Source of the DNA: Massospora cicadina
Taxonomy: Eukaryota; Entomophthoromycota; Entomophthoromycetes; Entomophthorales; Entomophthoraceae
Direction of reading: 5' to 3'
DNA length: 64,000 nucleotides
Assembly (NCBI GenBank): GCA_022478985.1
Contig: JAKSZP010012214.1
Span: forward strand, 22,735 to 86,734
In this document: positions 45,262-55,542 of the stretch, piece after piece
How the letters are laid out: the number at the start of each line of letters is the position of its first letter
Position numbering within the stretch: the stretch's first letter is position 1
Program-made: the position numbers and the translations under genes
The notes under the pieces: model-generated
What the model saw: only the letters and a program-made list of their open reading frames with translations
The model's database searches: none
Told to the model about the DNA's origin: nothing

Positions 45262-45480
45262 ACCCACCTTCGCTCAGCCCAATATCTAGTCGCCAGGTAG
45301 GAAAACCCTAAACTTTCACTGTGTTGGGGTCTCATTCAAGGCCCAACATTGGGTCAAGGTGCAGTGTGGCGTAATAGCCCAACCCAAAATATAGTCACCT
45401 GTATGATCTTAGGAACATGCTTTCACTGGCAGCTCAGTAAGTGTTCAGCATATTTTTAGAGTTCAGGGATGCAAGCCCAG
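45262..45480. repeat. Short imperfect tandem duplication
   Basis: Two units of roughly 105 bp share CCCAATATCTAGTCGCC / CCCAAAATATAGTCACC and end with CTTTCACTG. Confidence 0.45.
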
Positions 45481-45499
45481 ACCCTTCTCTTGTCACTTA

Positions 45500-45912
45500 T
45501 GGTAGCCTTTTGGAGCATTTTGCTCTTCAACAGATTAACAGGAACCTGCTATTTGTGACGAGGGGCTACCAGGTTGTCTTCAAACATGAGTTTGTTAAAA
45601 TAAACTTAAATCATTGAAAAGATATTAAAATTAAATAATATACCAACAAGATAGTGTTTATTGAAAAGAAACAATGTAGGAATGTGGATTAAGTTAGACA
45701 AACGGAATAAAAGCCATATAATTAGCTGATTAATCAAGTTCATTATATAATTTAAGCATGTAAGATTAGTCAATAATGACATCATATGGCACATCAAAAT
45801 GCCCTAGAACTTTTAATTTTTTAAAAATAATAATTTTTGATATAAATAGAGTTCCCTGAAATAGGAGCTTTTAGCTTACAACCATCATAACAATAGAATT
45901 CATTCTCTTAAC
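45500..45912. other. AT-rich stretch with a TATA-like box
   Basis: GATATAAATAGAG at about 45838-45850 could be a core promoter about 180 bases upstream of the ORF1 start at 46021. No gene is recognised; a 63-codon minus-strand frame (45606-45797) is unsupported. Confidence 0.3.
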
Positions 45913-45930
45913 TTTATAGGGTTTACTTAA
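45913..45930. repeat. 18-bp direct repeat, left
   Basis: TTTATAGGGTTTACTTAA, identical to 47849-47866; candidate target-site duplication of the ORF1-only insertion. Confidence 0.75.
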
Positions 45931-47848
45931 CTTTTCTTTCCGCTCAATCTCACTTTTGAGCAATTTATTTATAAAAAGTTTGTTTATCCACCGCCATCTG
46001 GCCACGCCCATTTCTTATTCATGTCCTCAGATATGCCGCCTGCCACCCCAGTGTGGGGCAGCAGTGCTCCACCGCCTAGCATTTTCTGCCCAGCAGCAAT
46101 CGCATTCAGATGGGATCAAACAGCCCGCCCACCTCATCCAGCCGATTTATCCCCCCATGGGACTCAGCGCTCCACCTGGCGCGCATCCGCCCTTCTCGCC
46201 CCCATCCACTTGCACTCCCTCGTTCCACCATTCAATTTTGCCTCCACGTCAACTATGGGCATTTATTCCCATATGCTGACAAGGCAATTATTGACCTAGC
46301 CACCATAGCCTTAGCGCCAGCTGGCTTTATTGACTTCTGCCCATTTAAGGGCTACTTTGATATCAGGTTCCAAACAGAGGAGGACGCTGCAGCAGTGGCA
46401 ATAACTCCTTTAATTTACAAAATACCCCTATTTCAACTACCCATACTCGCCTCCCTTTGGACACCACCCTGGTGGTGTCATTTGCGAATCTCCCGTCCCA
46501 CCTCCTGCCCCAAGTTTTATATGACCAGTTGGTCATGGGGCTTGAGGCTTATGGCACTCAGCCCAACCTCATCTTTGCAGTACCCTCTGGTGTGGAGCGC
46601 CTCGCTGCCCCTCGCGCAACTGCTATCATCATCCCACACCACCCTGCCATAGCCCACCAAATCCCCCCGCGCTAGTGTTGTAGCAGCGCCAGAGCATTTC
46701 TTTTGGGCTCAATTCAATAATGGTCAGCAGATATGTCACCTCTGCTTTGGGCTCAACCATGCAAAAAAAGCTTGCCCACATGCCACTTCCGCTGATGCGG
46801 CTTCAGAGCCTCCCTCTGCAGGTCCTGTATGGGGCACTTTGCTGCCCCCTCCCACCCTCCACTCTTGTTCAATGGGCCAGAATGAGAAATTGGCCCCCCA
46901 AATCTTCCAGCCACATTCTCCCACCTAAACCCACCCCAGCCAATCAGAGCCAGGCTTGTACCACCCTTAGCACCCAAACACCCACCCATTTGCCCACTTC
47001 CACCCACCCAACTTCTAACACCACTATTCTTGTGAACCAAAATCCATGGGACCTATTGGAAAAGGTTGACGAATCAGGTAACATTCTCATTAGTGAGCAT
47101 TCCAGTCAACTTCTCGGCCAATATGATTATGGTCAGGCTGAATTTTTCCTTCCTGACTTTGATGAAACCCCACCCCCCAGACATTTCACTCCTCTGCCTA
47201 ATGCAGCCCCCTAACAAAGTGACCATCAGCTCGCCTTAGCTGTGGTGGCCTCTCCCCGGTACCCAACCCTAAGCACAGCAGTGGCCCAATCAGTGGCTCA
47301 GTTCCATCATGGTCTGCCCACCCTCTTCTTCCCCCCATACTTCCCTGAATCTACATGCAGCGACATCTCAAAGCTATTTGATGATGCTGAAGTTGCTGTC
47401 ATGAATGTTGCAATGCTCGCCAAATTTAACCCTTTGGCTAAAATCACCCACCACAGTATCTCCCTTTTTGCCCAACTTCCTGAAGCCCGCAAAGAAGCTG
47501 AAATTCTTGTCACGGCAAATGTTGAAGCGCTTTACCGCGCTAATTTTATTGTGGAGGTGTAAAACTCATACTACACTGACTTCCACCCCCACTACGTGGA
47601 TGCCCCAACGCCCTGTCTCTCTGCTTTGATCTGCTACTCTAATCAAAATCCCATGATTGGGGCGCATTTTTCTGAAGATCAACCCCCCGACCCCCCCTCA
47701 CCCTCTGCCATGGTGGGTTAGCGGTTTCCACTCCCCGCCTGGTTAGTAGTTTATTTCTTTCCATTCATTTTTAATCAGGTTTTTTTTGTTTTTGTTTTTG
47801 ATTTCGGTATTGTCCATCCCCTGGTCAGCATACCTCAAATAGATTTAA
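45931..47848 (+). mobile_element. ORF1-only LINE-like insertion
   Basis: A 1918-bp block between two identical 18-bp repeats contains an ORF1-type protein and no ORF2. It ends in a T-rich stretch (TTTTTTTTGTTTTTGTTTTTG near 47780) rather than a poly(A) tail. The repeat length suits LINE-type target-primed integration rather than an LTR element, which gives 4-6 bp. It could be a half-LINE mobilised in trans, or a LINE copy that lost ORF2. Confidence 0.55.
46021..47640 (+). pseudogene. LINE-type ORF1 protein with RRM-like and CCHC domains
   Basis: Begins MSSDMPPATPVWGSSAPPP, a Pro-rich N-terminus. An RRM-like segment follows at 46245-46430 (NYGHLFPYADKAII, GYFDIRFQTEEDAAAVA). A VVSFANLPSHLLPQVLYDQL region follows, then a perfect zinc knuckle CHLCFGLNHAKKAC at 46734-46775 (CX2CX4HX4C). 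A Pro/Thr-rich linker comes next, then a C-terminal helical block (47242-47562: PYFPESTCSDISKLFDDAE, NVAMLAKFNPLAKITHHS). It is broken by about four frameshifts but few stops, with higher GC than its surroundings. It is the likely RNA-binding partner of a LINE. ORF1-like or Gag-like origin cannot be separated fully. Confidence 0.65.
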
Positions 47849-47866
47849 TTTATAGGGTTTACTTAA
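47849..47866. repeat. 18-bp direct repeat, right
   Basis: TTTATAGGGTTTACTTAA, identical to 45913-45930. Confidence 0.75.
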
Positions 47867-48120
47867 AGCCATCAGTTTGTCAAATCTAACAGCATATGAA
47901 AAGATTATATAAAACTTTACTGGGCATTTAACTTAACACCTCTTGCACTAATCTACCAGGAGCTAGTAAATGGGATAGATACATATGACTCTAACTGTAT
48001 CCTTACCTTTGTGGTCCCAAAGAGGGGTAACCCACCTTGCACCCCAAGCATATATTGTAACTTGATCCCTCTGCTATACTTCACACCTCATAATACCACC
48101 TTTTACAGCTAAAACCTCTA
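47867..48120 (+). pseudogene. LINE reverse-transcriptase fragment
   Basis: A single frame reads YIKLYWAFNLTPLALIYQEL, then ILTFVVPKRGNPPCTPSIYC and NLIPLLYFTPHN. This resembles the LINE block LIPKKGDPxxxxxYRPISL at the start of the RT domain. Nothing downstream of 48120 continues it. It may be part of the element into which the ORF1-only block inserted, or the residue of that element's own ORF2. Confidence 0.5.
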
Positions 48121-49090
48121 TCCCATATCACTCCTTATAGGATCAAATTAAAAACGGCTGAACCAAAACAACTGAACCAAATGCTTAATATGCGTCCAGA
48201 TGAACTATTGAAATGCGTAATTGACACGAAACTTGTGGTAGTTGAGGGCCCAAAAGATGTTTTTATAGAGATCCATTGGGACAGAGAATGGACTCCAAGA
48301 CAGCAGCTAGCAGGATGAGTGCACGCACTACGTGGGATGAACCACGACTAAGTTTGAGGACCTTGGATATATGAAGTAAAGAATTCTTCAAATGCAACAA
48401 GTAGTTAAAGGAGAGAAGAACTCAGATAATAAAGGGTTTCTAGGAAGTTAACTTAACAAGCAAAGGAGAAGGTTACTTATTAGAGTAAATCATGAGGTCC
48501 AACACAATATATAAGTCAACACTTGTGAGCTCCAAATATAGGAAATATTTCAGTTATTGGAACATTTAGCTCTTTTAATATGGTAAACAGTTTTATAAAT
48601 TTCCTTATAAAACCATTATTGTATTTCAGCTAATCACTTCAGGATGAATAACCACTCAGGGGTTTTAATGCTTATAAAAGTACTAAAATTAATAGTTTGG
48701 GCTTCACAAATTCATCTAATCCCGAGCTTTATGTACCAAATGCCATCCAGTTATATTAAAACTAACATTTTTTTATAATAATTGTATAATTCTAATCATG
48801 AAGATTTTTATTTTCATCTTGTTTTACTGAAAAAGCTATTTGAATGTTCTACAACCTGTATCGCTACTACCTATTTAATACTACATTATGCAAATCCTTT
48901 TATGTTTAAGAGTGGTGTTTTATGTCCTTTCAGCATTACCGTTACCATTTTTAGGTCTCTTGAATCAAGAAAAATTAAACTTTTGTGATAACGTTGATCT
49001 CACAAGGCTAAATATTGACACTCCCGACAGCTGAGTGATCAAATGTTTAATTCAAGCATATACTTCCATCAACATCGTAAACCAACCAAT
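48121..49090. other. Unassigned AT-rich stretch
   Basis: No supported gene. A 68-codon frame (48782-48988) lacks any recognised motif. Confidence 0.4.
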
Positions 49091-49094
49091 CAAC

Positions 49095-49859
49095 CTACTT
49101 TTTTAGTATTAGTGTTGCCCAACTCAAGATGGGGGTCCGCCATGCATCATTATTTATGGGTGCTAAACAAAGGAGAGGTAAGATAAAAAATCCTATCATG
49201 GTACCATGGCGTAAGCTTAATAATCTATTTAGATGAGGAAAAGGGCCAGATGATTGATCCGTTTCCAGCTTCAGATGGCAGACAAAGGTGGACAGAAGGG
49301 TGGTGAGAGCGTCAGTGGCTTGCATAGAAGGAGAAAGAGGTAGGGGTTCTACTCATCAATGTGGCCAGTGGTGTGCATTGCCTCGATAAAATAGGTGAGT
49401 TAAAATTTGGAAAAGGTAATGAGGTTGGGCACACAAGTGAAGGATTTAATTTGTTGGCAGTTTTGGGGGTAGTTAAGAACATAGAGCAAAGATATCGCCA
49501 CATTATGAGCTATTTAGGGTAATCATGGCCTTCTTGTGGCGCAACTGAGGAAAGCTTATGGAAACATGGGTGAGTAGCTCATCATAAAACTCAGAGAAAC
49601 ATGTTGGTTGGGTACTGTATTGGCTTGAAAGAAGTGAGGAATGGTAGTGATGACTGTGTCAACCTGTTCTCATGGGTGTCTACCACTCCCTGAGGGGAGA
49701 ATATGGGCAGGAAGGGGGGTAAGAGTTAGGAATGGCTACTGTCAAATGGCACTCCCACAAGCTGGGGTTGCATGGGGCAAATCCAAGGATAACGGTGGGG
49801 CAATACTGGTTGTCTGCACTTTGGTGCACCTGCTTACAATAAAATGCCAGGTTTGCCAA
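49095..49859 (-). pseudogene. Antisense-type gene, C-terminal part (target of element C)
   Basis: The minus strand contains QQIKSFTCVPNLITFSKF and FIEAMHTTGHIDE, matching the fragment at 36.2-36.5 kb. An open piece 49325-49095 has a STFVCHLKLE motif. The gene is cut at 49859 by element C and continues at 57414. Across the joined duplication the frame reads ARQALGQLG then KPGILL without a shift. The family is unknown to me. Confidence 0.5.
49855..49859. repeat. Target-site duplication of C, left
   Basis: GCCAA directly before the TG of the 5' LTR; identical to 57414-57418. Confidence 0.9.
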
Positions 49860-50478
49860 TGTCGCGAATCTATATGACTGAATGACAAGACAGCATTATG
49901 ACCAAGCGAATCATTGGAGGAATTCTGATGAAGGTTCAATGGACAGAATCCGCGAGGATGTTTCAGAGCTATATGTAATTGATCACCTTAGGATGAGGCG
50001 ATAATGGGATTATAATGGGTCATATTGGATTGCCTTCAAATTAGGGCGATAAGGCAATATCAACATTCAATTAGAGATAAATTGGGTTCGCCTCAAATCA
50101 TGGCGATAAAGAATTGGTGAACACAAGATGAAACCAATGAGAATTGGCAAAACAAATAAACTAAGTGAAAGGGTCAGTACCGACTGAAGTTTCTGGGATA
50201 TCAGTGAAACAAGGGGACTGGACGAGGAGGTTTTTGAGGGAGTATAGAAGAAGAAAGAAAGGAAGAAAGAGAGAGTGGACTAGAGGAAGACCCGCCAATT
50301 TACTATATTAAAATAAAGAAGTGTTTGGGGAATTGCGCCCGATTTATTATATATTTTTTATTTACAAGTGTATTGAGGAACAGGCGATTGTCATATTGCC
50401 CGTTCTAATTGTTCAATGGCTGAAACCCTGTGTGAAAAACCCTTCAGCGGGTACATACAAAATCGCCAAAATGTAATA
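49860..50478 (+). repeat. 5' LTR of C (619 bp)
   Basis: Starts TGTCGCGAATC and ends CCAAAATGTAATA (the 3' copy ends AAAATAACA). Similarity with the 3' LTR stops exactly at both edges. Confidence 0.92.
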
Positions 50479-50479
50479 G

Positions 50480-50492
50480 TGGTGCTCACTAC
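50480..50492 (+). promoter_or_regulatory. Primer binding site of C
   Basis: TGGTGCTCACTAC one base after the LTR; the same core as X and F. Confidence 0.8.
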
Positions 50493-50516
50493 AGGAGGCC
50501 CATTGACCAATAACAA

Positions 50517-51850
50517 TGCAATGTAAACTCAGCCGCCAGCTATGTCACATCCAGGTTGTTTTGATAAGGAATCTGCATGACATGCTGGTCCTGTTGCATA
50601 TGAGGAGCTGAGACTCGCTTTAGACACTGAGCTCAAAAGGCATGATGAGTTGCTTCAGAAGGTTTACAGTGATAAGTTGCTGCCATTTGTTCGCGAAGGA
50701 AATATACATGGGTTATTTTGCCAGTTTGTGTTTACAACTGAAGGTACTTTGGATTGTCAAAGGATGAAACTATTGCTCTCCTCCTTGGATGTTGGGAGCG
50801 CTGATAAAGTCGTTTGTTACCTCTCAGCTAGTTCCATTTCATACCATGAAGTTAAGGAGATGGTGCTGCGGTTGTTCAGCAGAACCATAAAATTGTCACA
50901 ATAAAAAGCCGAGTTCTTGACCATCAGGTTTCAGCAAAATGAGACCCTCACTGCATTTGCTGAATGATTTATGATGGAAGCACATGTGCTGATTGGGGCA
51001 GAGATTTTATCCAAAGTTGATGTGTGTATTTCAATGGCCTCAGCGGTGAAGCTATACTCAGAACTTTACAATGTCATGGCCCTAATGTTAGAGGATGATG
51101 AACCTCTTCTTAAACTTGTTCAGTTTGTATGTCGCTTAGCTGTAACTTTCCCTCCAACCAATACTGAAAAATCCGCACTATCACTGTTGTCCACCCTGAT
51201 CATGTGGGGATAGTCAATGGGTAAGTGAGGGTTCCGTCAGGTTACTCACTGCAGTATGACAGTCATTCCTTAACTACCAATCAACATCTTACCAACTACC
51301 ATTTTGACCCTTACTACGCTGATTGGCAGTGGTCATTCTACCAATGAGGATCTGGTTACGTTGATTTTTTTCAGAACCACCTACCAAGTGAGCCAACTTA
51401 TATTAAGCACAGCCATAGGCCCTATAGAGTAAGTTGTTCTAACTGCAGTCACAATGGGCACATGGGACGATGGTGCCCCAATCGATAGATCCCTCCCATA
51501 CAATGGGATCAAGGCTATCAGGGAAAAGTCAGAGTGGATTAGAAAAGGGACTCTCTACTTCCACTACCTTGAATTCAAACGTCCCACCTGAATCTACTGT
51601 GTTAATTGTAGCAGAAGCCTCTCAGTATGATGATAAATTCCTCTACCAACAGCCAGTTAAGGGAGTAAATGTGCTGACTCAAGCGCAAGTCAAAGAGATG
51701 ATGGACAAAGTCTCTTCAGAGTGACCGAAGCTTTATGCTTATCAAATTTTTGACCAAAGTCCGTCAGAACAGTTAGAACCATTCGCAGATACATTGTCCC
51801 TGAGAGGATTAGATGTCGCCCTTCCAGTGGACGCTATTGTAACATGATAC
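50517..51850 (+). pseudogene. Gag of C with CCHC zinc knuckle
   Basis: Open pieces 50650-50904, 50971-51213 and 51470-51724 chain together with a few stops. YEELRLALDTELKRHDELLQ opens, then LFCQFVFTTEGTLDCQRMK and EVKEMVLRLFSRT. A Gypsy-type FQQNETLTAFAE is followed by TGA and a helical capsid region. An intact knuckle CSNCSHNGHMGRWC (CX2CX4HX4C) lies at 51435-51476 for RNA packaging. The last part is Ser/Thr-rich and leads to the protease. Confidence 0.8.
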
Positions 51851-51899
51851 CCTAAAATTGGTGTGGGTATTATGAGTTTCCTGGGAAAACATGAATCAC

Positions 51900-52480
51900 T
51901 GAACATACATGTAGTAAATAGCTGGCATTCATCTTACTCATAATGTACTTACTGTGACATCGTGGTAGCTAGAACTAGGGTATGTGCTATAATTGATATG
52001 GGCGCCCCTGTTAATATTGTCTCCACTAAATTGGTGGAGAAGTTGTCCTTAAAACCTGACATAGACCACCGGATGGTGTATGGGACCGCTGGAGCTGAAA
52101 CCACAGTTTCTGAGGGAGCTTATAGCGCGCTTCCCTTGCGGTTTGGATCCATTGTTGTTGTGGCTCTGGTGGTGGTATTATCAAATAGTAACTACAATCT
52201 GTTGATTGGGACTGTCTTTATACGACACTATGGGGCTGTAGTTGACATGATGGAAGAGACACTAGCCATTTTTTGGACAACGAATACCACTATCTTTCAC
52301 CTCTACTGGAGTTCCAAAGGGCTCAGTGCTTATAGGACAGAAAATCCTTGCCTACAGCGATGGGGTAATTCCAGGGCTCTATCATTGCTTATGAGGGAAA
52401 ACTCGAGCCCTCTTCCATCAGATATACAAATACCAAGGGCTACCGCTTATAGCAGCTGGAGCTATATCCATTCCCTCTAG
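51900..52480 (+). CDS. Aspartic protease of C
   Basis: The 172-residue open frame from 51962 reads VCAIIDMGAPVNIVSTKLVEKL. The active-site motif is DMGAP, where DSGAP or DTGAP is expected: the Asp is kept, the following residue is unusual. SEGAYSALPLRFGS, NYNLLIGTVFIRHYGAVV and a final strand follow. It matches X, F and G. The last about 50 residues run into the linker in a wrong frame. Confidence 0.82.
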
Positions 52481-53035
52481 ACATCAAGTAATAGTAGACA
52501 CTGAGTTAGAGGTGGAATTGCCAGCTGGGCTCTACGGAGAGATCATTGGGCCTTATCAGCAATCACGGCTTGAGCCACACATGGCTCCAGGCATCATACT
52601 TTCAAGACATGGGGAAATTTTAGGTATTGATAGCAATTCTTCATAACAGACCAATATGCATCCGCCAACATCAGATTATAGCGTATTTACATCTGAACCC
52701 AGTTGAGGAGATCAACCAGGTTCATGAGTTCGGTTCTCTGGATGAATTTGGTCTGCCCATCGGACTGCATCTAGGTGCAATGGTGGTTGTACCGCGGGAG
52801 AATTTAATGGGGTTATCAGAAGACCAGAAGGAGCGGGTGGAAGTTTTATTTAAAAAATATAAAGAGATTTTTGCAGTTGAAAATCATGATTTGGGGTGCG
52901 CTTTGGGGTTGTTTATCAACTGGACACTGGGGATCATCCCCCATCAGGTCTCAACCAATCCGCCAATCATGGGAAGCTGAAGAAGTTGTCATTGAGGAGA
53001 TTGAAAAGAGCTAGAACAGGGAATACTCAAACCAT
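52481..53035 (+). pseudogene. Protease-RT linker of C
   Basis: ELEVELPAGLYGEIIGPY and ILSRHGEIL occur near 52510-52620. The open piece 52627-52980 contains FGSLDEFGLPIGLHLG, EDQKERVEVLFKKYKEIFA and HDLG, the helical lead-in to Gypsy RT (F has LVDQEQLADLTEVQ and VLELFKKYWEAF). Confidence 0.75.
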
Positions 53036-53690
53036 CTAAGAGTCCAGAGCTTCGCCTGTCCTAATTGCTAAAAGAAGGATGGCACTAACTGCATAGTAAT
53101 TGACTACCAGAAACTCAACATATTATCTAAAAAGATTCATACCCTCTACTGCGGATTGATGATGCACTGGATCAGTTAGGTCGAGCCTGCTACTTCTCAG
53201 CAATAGATTTGATATCCAGTTATTGGCAAATTGAGTTGCCCTCAGAAGATCAAGAAAAATGCGTGGTAATCACATCAAAAGGGCTTTTCCAACCAACTTG
53301 CATGCCACAAGGGCTATGTAAAGCCCCAGCTATGTTTCAATGAGCAATGGACACCATACTGGGTGTTCTTAAGCTGTTGTGCGTTCTTGTGTATCTCAAC
53401 GATATTAACGTCTTCTCTTGCACGTTCACTGAGCACCTTACCCATTTGGAAGAGGTATTCCGCCAACTGGCTGAGGCCAATATTAAAATCAAGCCTCAGA
53501 AATGCCACTGCTTCAAGGATCAGCTTGAGTACCTTGGGTTTGTGGTGGATGCGAATGGGCTAAGCCCTCAACCAGCCAAGGTAGAGGCTATCCAGAAGAT
53601 GACTAAACCAGTTAATAAGCGAAACATTCAGGTGTTTTTGGGGATGGTGGGTTATTACTGACGATTCATACCCAATTTCAGTTGCATTGG
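53036..53690 (+). pseudogene. Reverse transcriptase of C
   Basis: KDGTNCIVIDYQKLN lies near 53080. A long frame then reads YFSAIDLISSYWQIELP, KCVVITSKGLFQ, MPQGLCKAPAMFQ, TGA, AMDTILGVLK and VYLNDINVFS. The YLDD active site is YLND: the first Asp is Asn, which would inactivate catalysis. LGFVVDANGLSPQPAKV and VFLGMVGYY, TGA, RFI finish the domain. Both TGAs sit where family members have Arg. Confidence 0.9.
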
Positions 53691-54190
53691 AGGTCCGCTG
53701 TTTGAGCTACTAAAGAAAGACGCCATGTTTAAATGGACGGAATGACGCCAATGCGCCTTTGATACACTTTGAACGGCATTAATTAGTGCGCCTGTGTTGT
53801 GCTACCCTAATTTTGATAAGGAATTTGTAGTGGAAATAGATGCATCATTTTCTGCTGTTGGGGCAGTCCTGTCTCAGAAGGGCGATGAGGGAGAGGAGAC
53901 TTCTGTGTTGTACTGTAGTCATAGCTTGAATTGCCATGAACGGTATTACACCATAACTGAGCGAGAGTGCTTAGTTGTGATCTATGCATATAAATAGTTT
54001 TGAGTTTACTTGCATGGAGTAAAGTTTAAAGTCATGACGGATCATGCATTGTTGCGCTGGTTGCAGATTTTAAGAGAGCCTGAGGGGCGACTGGCATGAA
54101 GGGCTCTTAAGCTGCAAGCTTATGACTTTGAAATTATTCATTGACCAGGAGCAAAACACCAAAATGACAATTGCTTATCAAAATTGCCAA
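53691..54190 (+). pseudogene. RNase H of C
   Basis: VEIDASFSAVGAVLSQ (catalytic Asp present), VLYCSHSLNCHERYYTITER with ECLVVIYAYK, VMTDHALLRWLQILREPEGR and IIHxPGAKHQNDNCLSKL occur in order. Stops replace Arg, Trp or Gln in at least five places. Confidence 0.88.
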
Positions 54191-55418
54191 CAAATGCAGT
54201 TACAGCGGATTTAAGTGACATAATGTTCAACAAAATTTTCAGCGGGAAGTACGCTGATGAACCGCCTCAAGTTATCAAGTTACTAGACAGACTCAAGATC
54301 AATACATTCCTAAAGAACGGGGAATTGTATAAGCATATAAGGGACGTTACCATAGATATCCCAAGACCTTCCACCAGTCCAAATATCATTATGAGTGCAC
54401 ACAGAGCAGTTGGCCATGGTGGAGTCCAGAAACTCTTGAATTGTTAAGGCTGCGGTAATATTGGGAAAGCATGCAATTTGATGTGCTTGAGACCTTGTCT
54501 TGCTGCCACCAGTTCCAGGTGGAGAAGCCGTTCCAAAAGAATTCTTCATACCAGTTGAAAAACCTCGCTTTGCTTGGCATACAGTCTCTATTGATGTTGT
54601 GAGACCTCTGCCAACCAGAGCAAACTGGTCTAAGTATATCCTGGTGGTAATTGACCACTTGACCAGGTGGGTTAAGGCGCAAGCCATTTGGGATCTGGGG
54701 GCAGTTACTGTGACTAAGTTCATAATGGAATGCATCATACAGCGTCACAGATGCCCACAGTTTATCCTTACTGATAATGGAACTGACTTCACCTCTCACA
54801 TTTTACCCAAGCTTAATTAATTGATGGCCAACCACAGTGTCCTAACAACCCCGTATCACCCTGAGTCCAACGGAATGGTTGAACGGGTTAACAGGGCCTC
54901 TGGTGAATATACTACAAAAGTTGGTTACAGATAGAACCTCTGATTGGAATACCCTTCTTTCTACCGCGGTGTTCGCCTACAATATAAGTTACCATTCTTC
55001 TACGGGAAAAAGCCCCTTCCATTTGCTTTATGGACGGCACCCTGCTCTGCCTGCGCTGCTATATACCTGTATAGAGGACACCGGCGGAACAGATCTACAA
55101 CAATATTTAACCACCCTTACAAATACGCTGATTAAGTTACAAACTGAAGCATACTCGTTCAGCTTAACTATGAAATTCAAAAACCAGGCTGCTGATCAGG
55201 TATGGCGATGTGGCTTAGCACAGTTCAAAGATGGAGATATGGTGCTATTCCAAAATCAGCACAGGTTTGGGTGGAAGCACAAGCTTGCGAATATTTGGCT
55301 TTCGCCATTTGAGATAATAGAAAAAATGGGTGTTGATGCTTATACTATCAAGGATCCTGCGAGTGGTCAGATTATAAATCAGGTGCACGCAAAATTCCTT
55401 TGGGCATATAAGCAGTAA
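54184..55418 (+). pseudogene. Integrase of C
   Basis: A zinc-binding start (AHRAVGHGGVQKLLNC) precedes the core. 54500-54820 carries SIDVVRPLPT (first Asp), VVIDHLTRWVKAQA and FILTDNGTDFTS (second Asp). The catalytic Glu region lies near 54850-54890 (PESNGMVERVN). The open frame 54879-55418 (179 residues) carries WNTLLSTAVFAYNISYHSS, GKSPFHLLYGRHPALP and the C-terminal PFEIIEKMGVDAYTIKDP, ending in a natural-looking stop. All three catalytic residues are readable, though in different frames. Confidence 0.9.
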
Positions 55419-55542
55419 TATAGCCCTCCTTAAAAATGAATAAAAAATAAAATATAATAAAAATAAAAAAAGAATATATATACATGTATAACTGCTGACA
55501 AGTAATTTATTTGAGAAATACTATATGTGAGATTTATTACTT

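Noticed and set aside
46753..47040. Minus-strand Gly-rich frame
   Set aside because: It is the antisense shadow of the Pro/Thr-rich linker of the ORF1 protein, which has a perfect CCHC motif on the plus strand.
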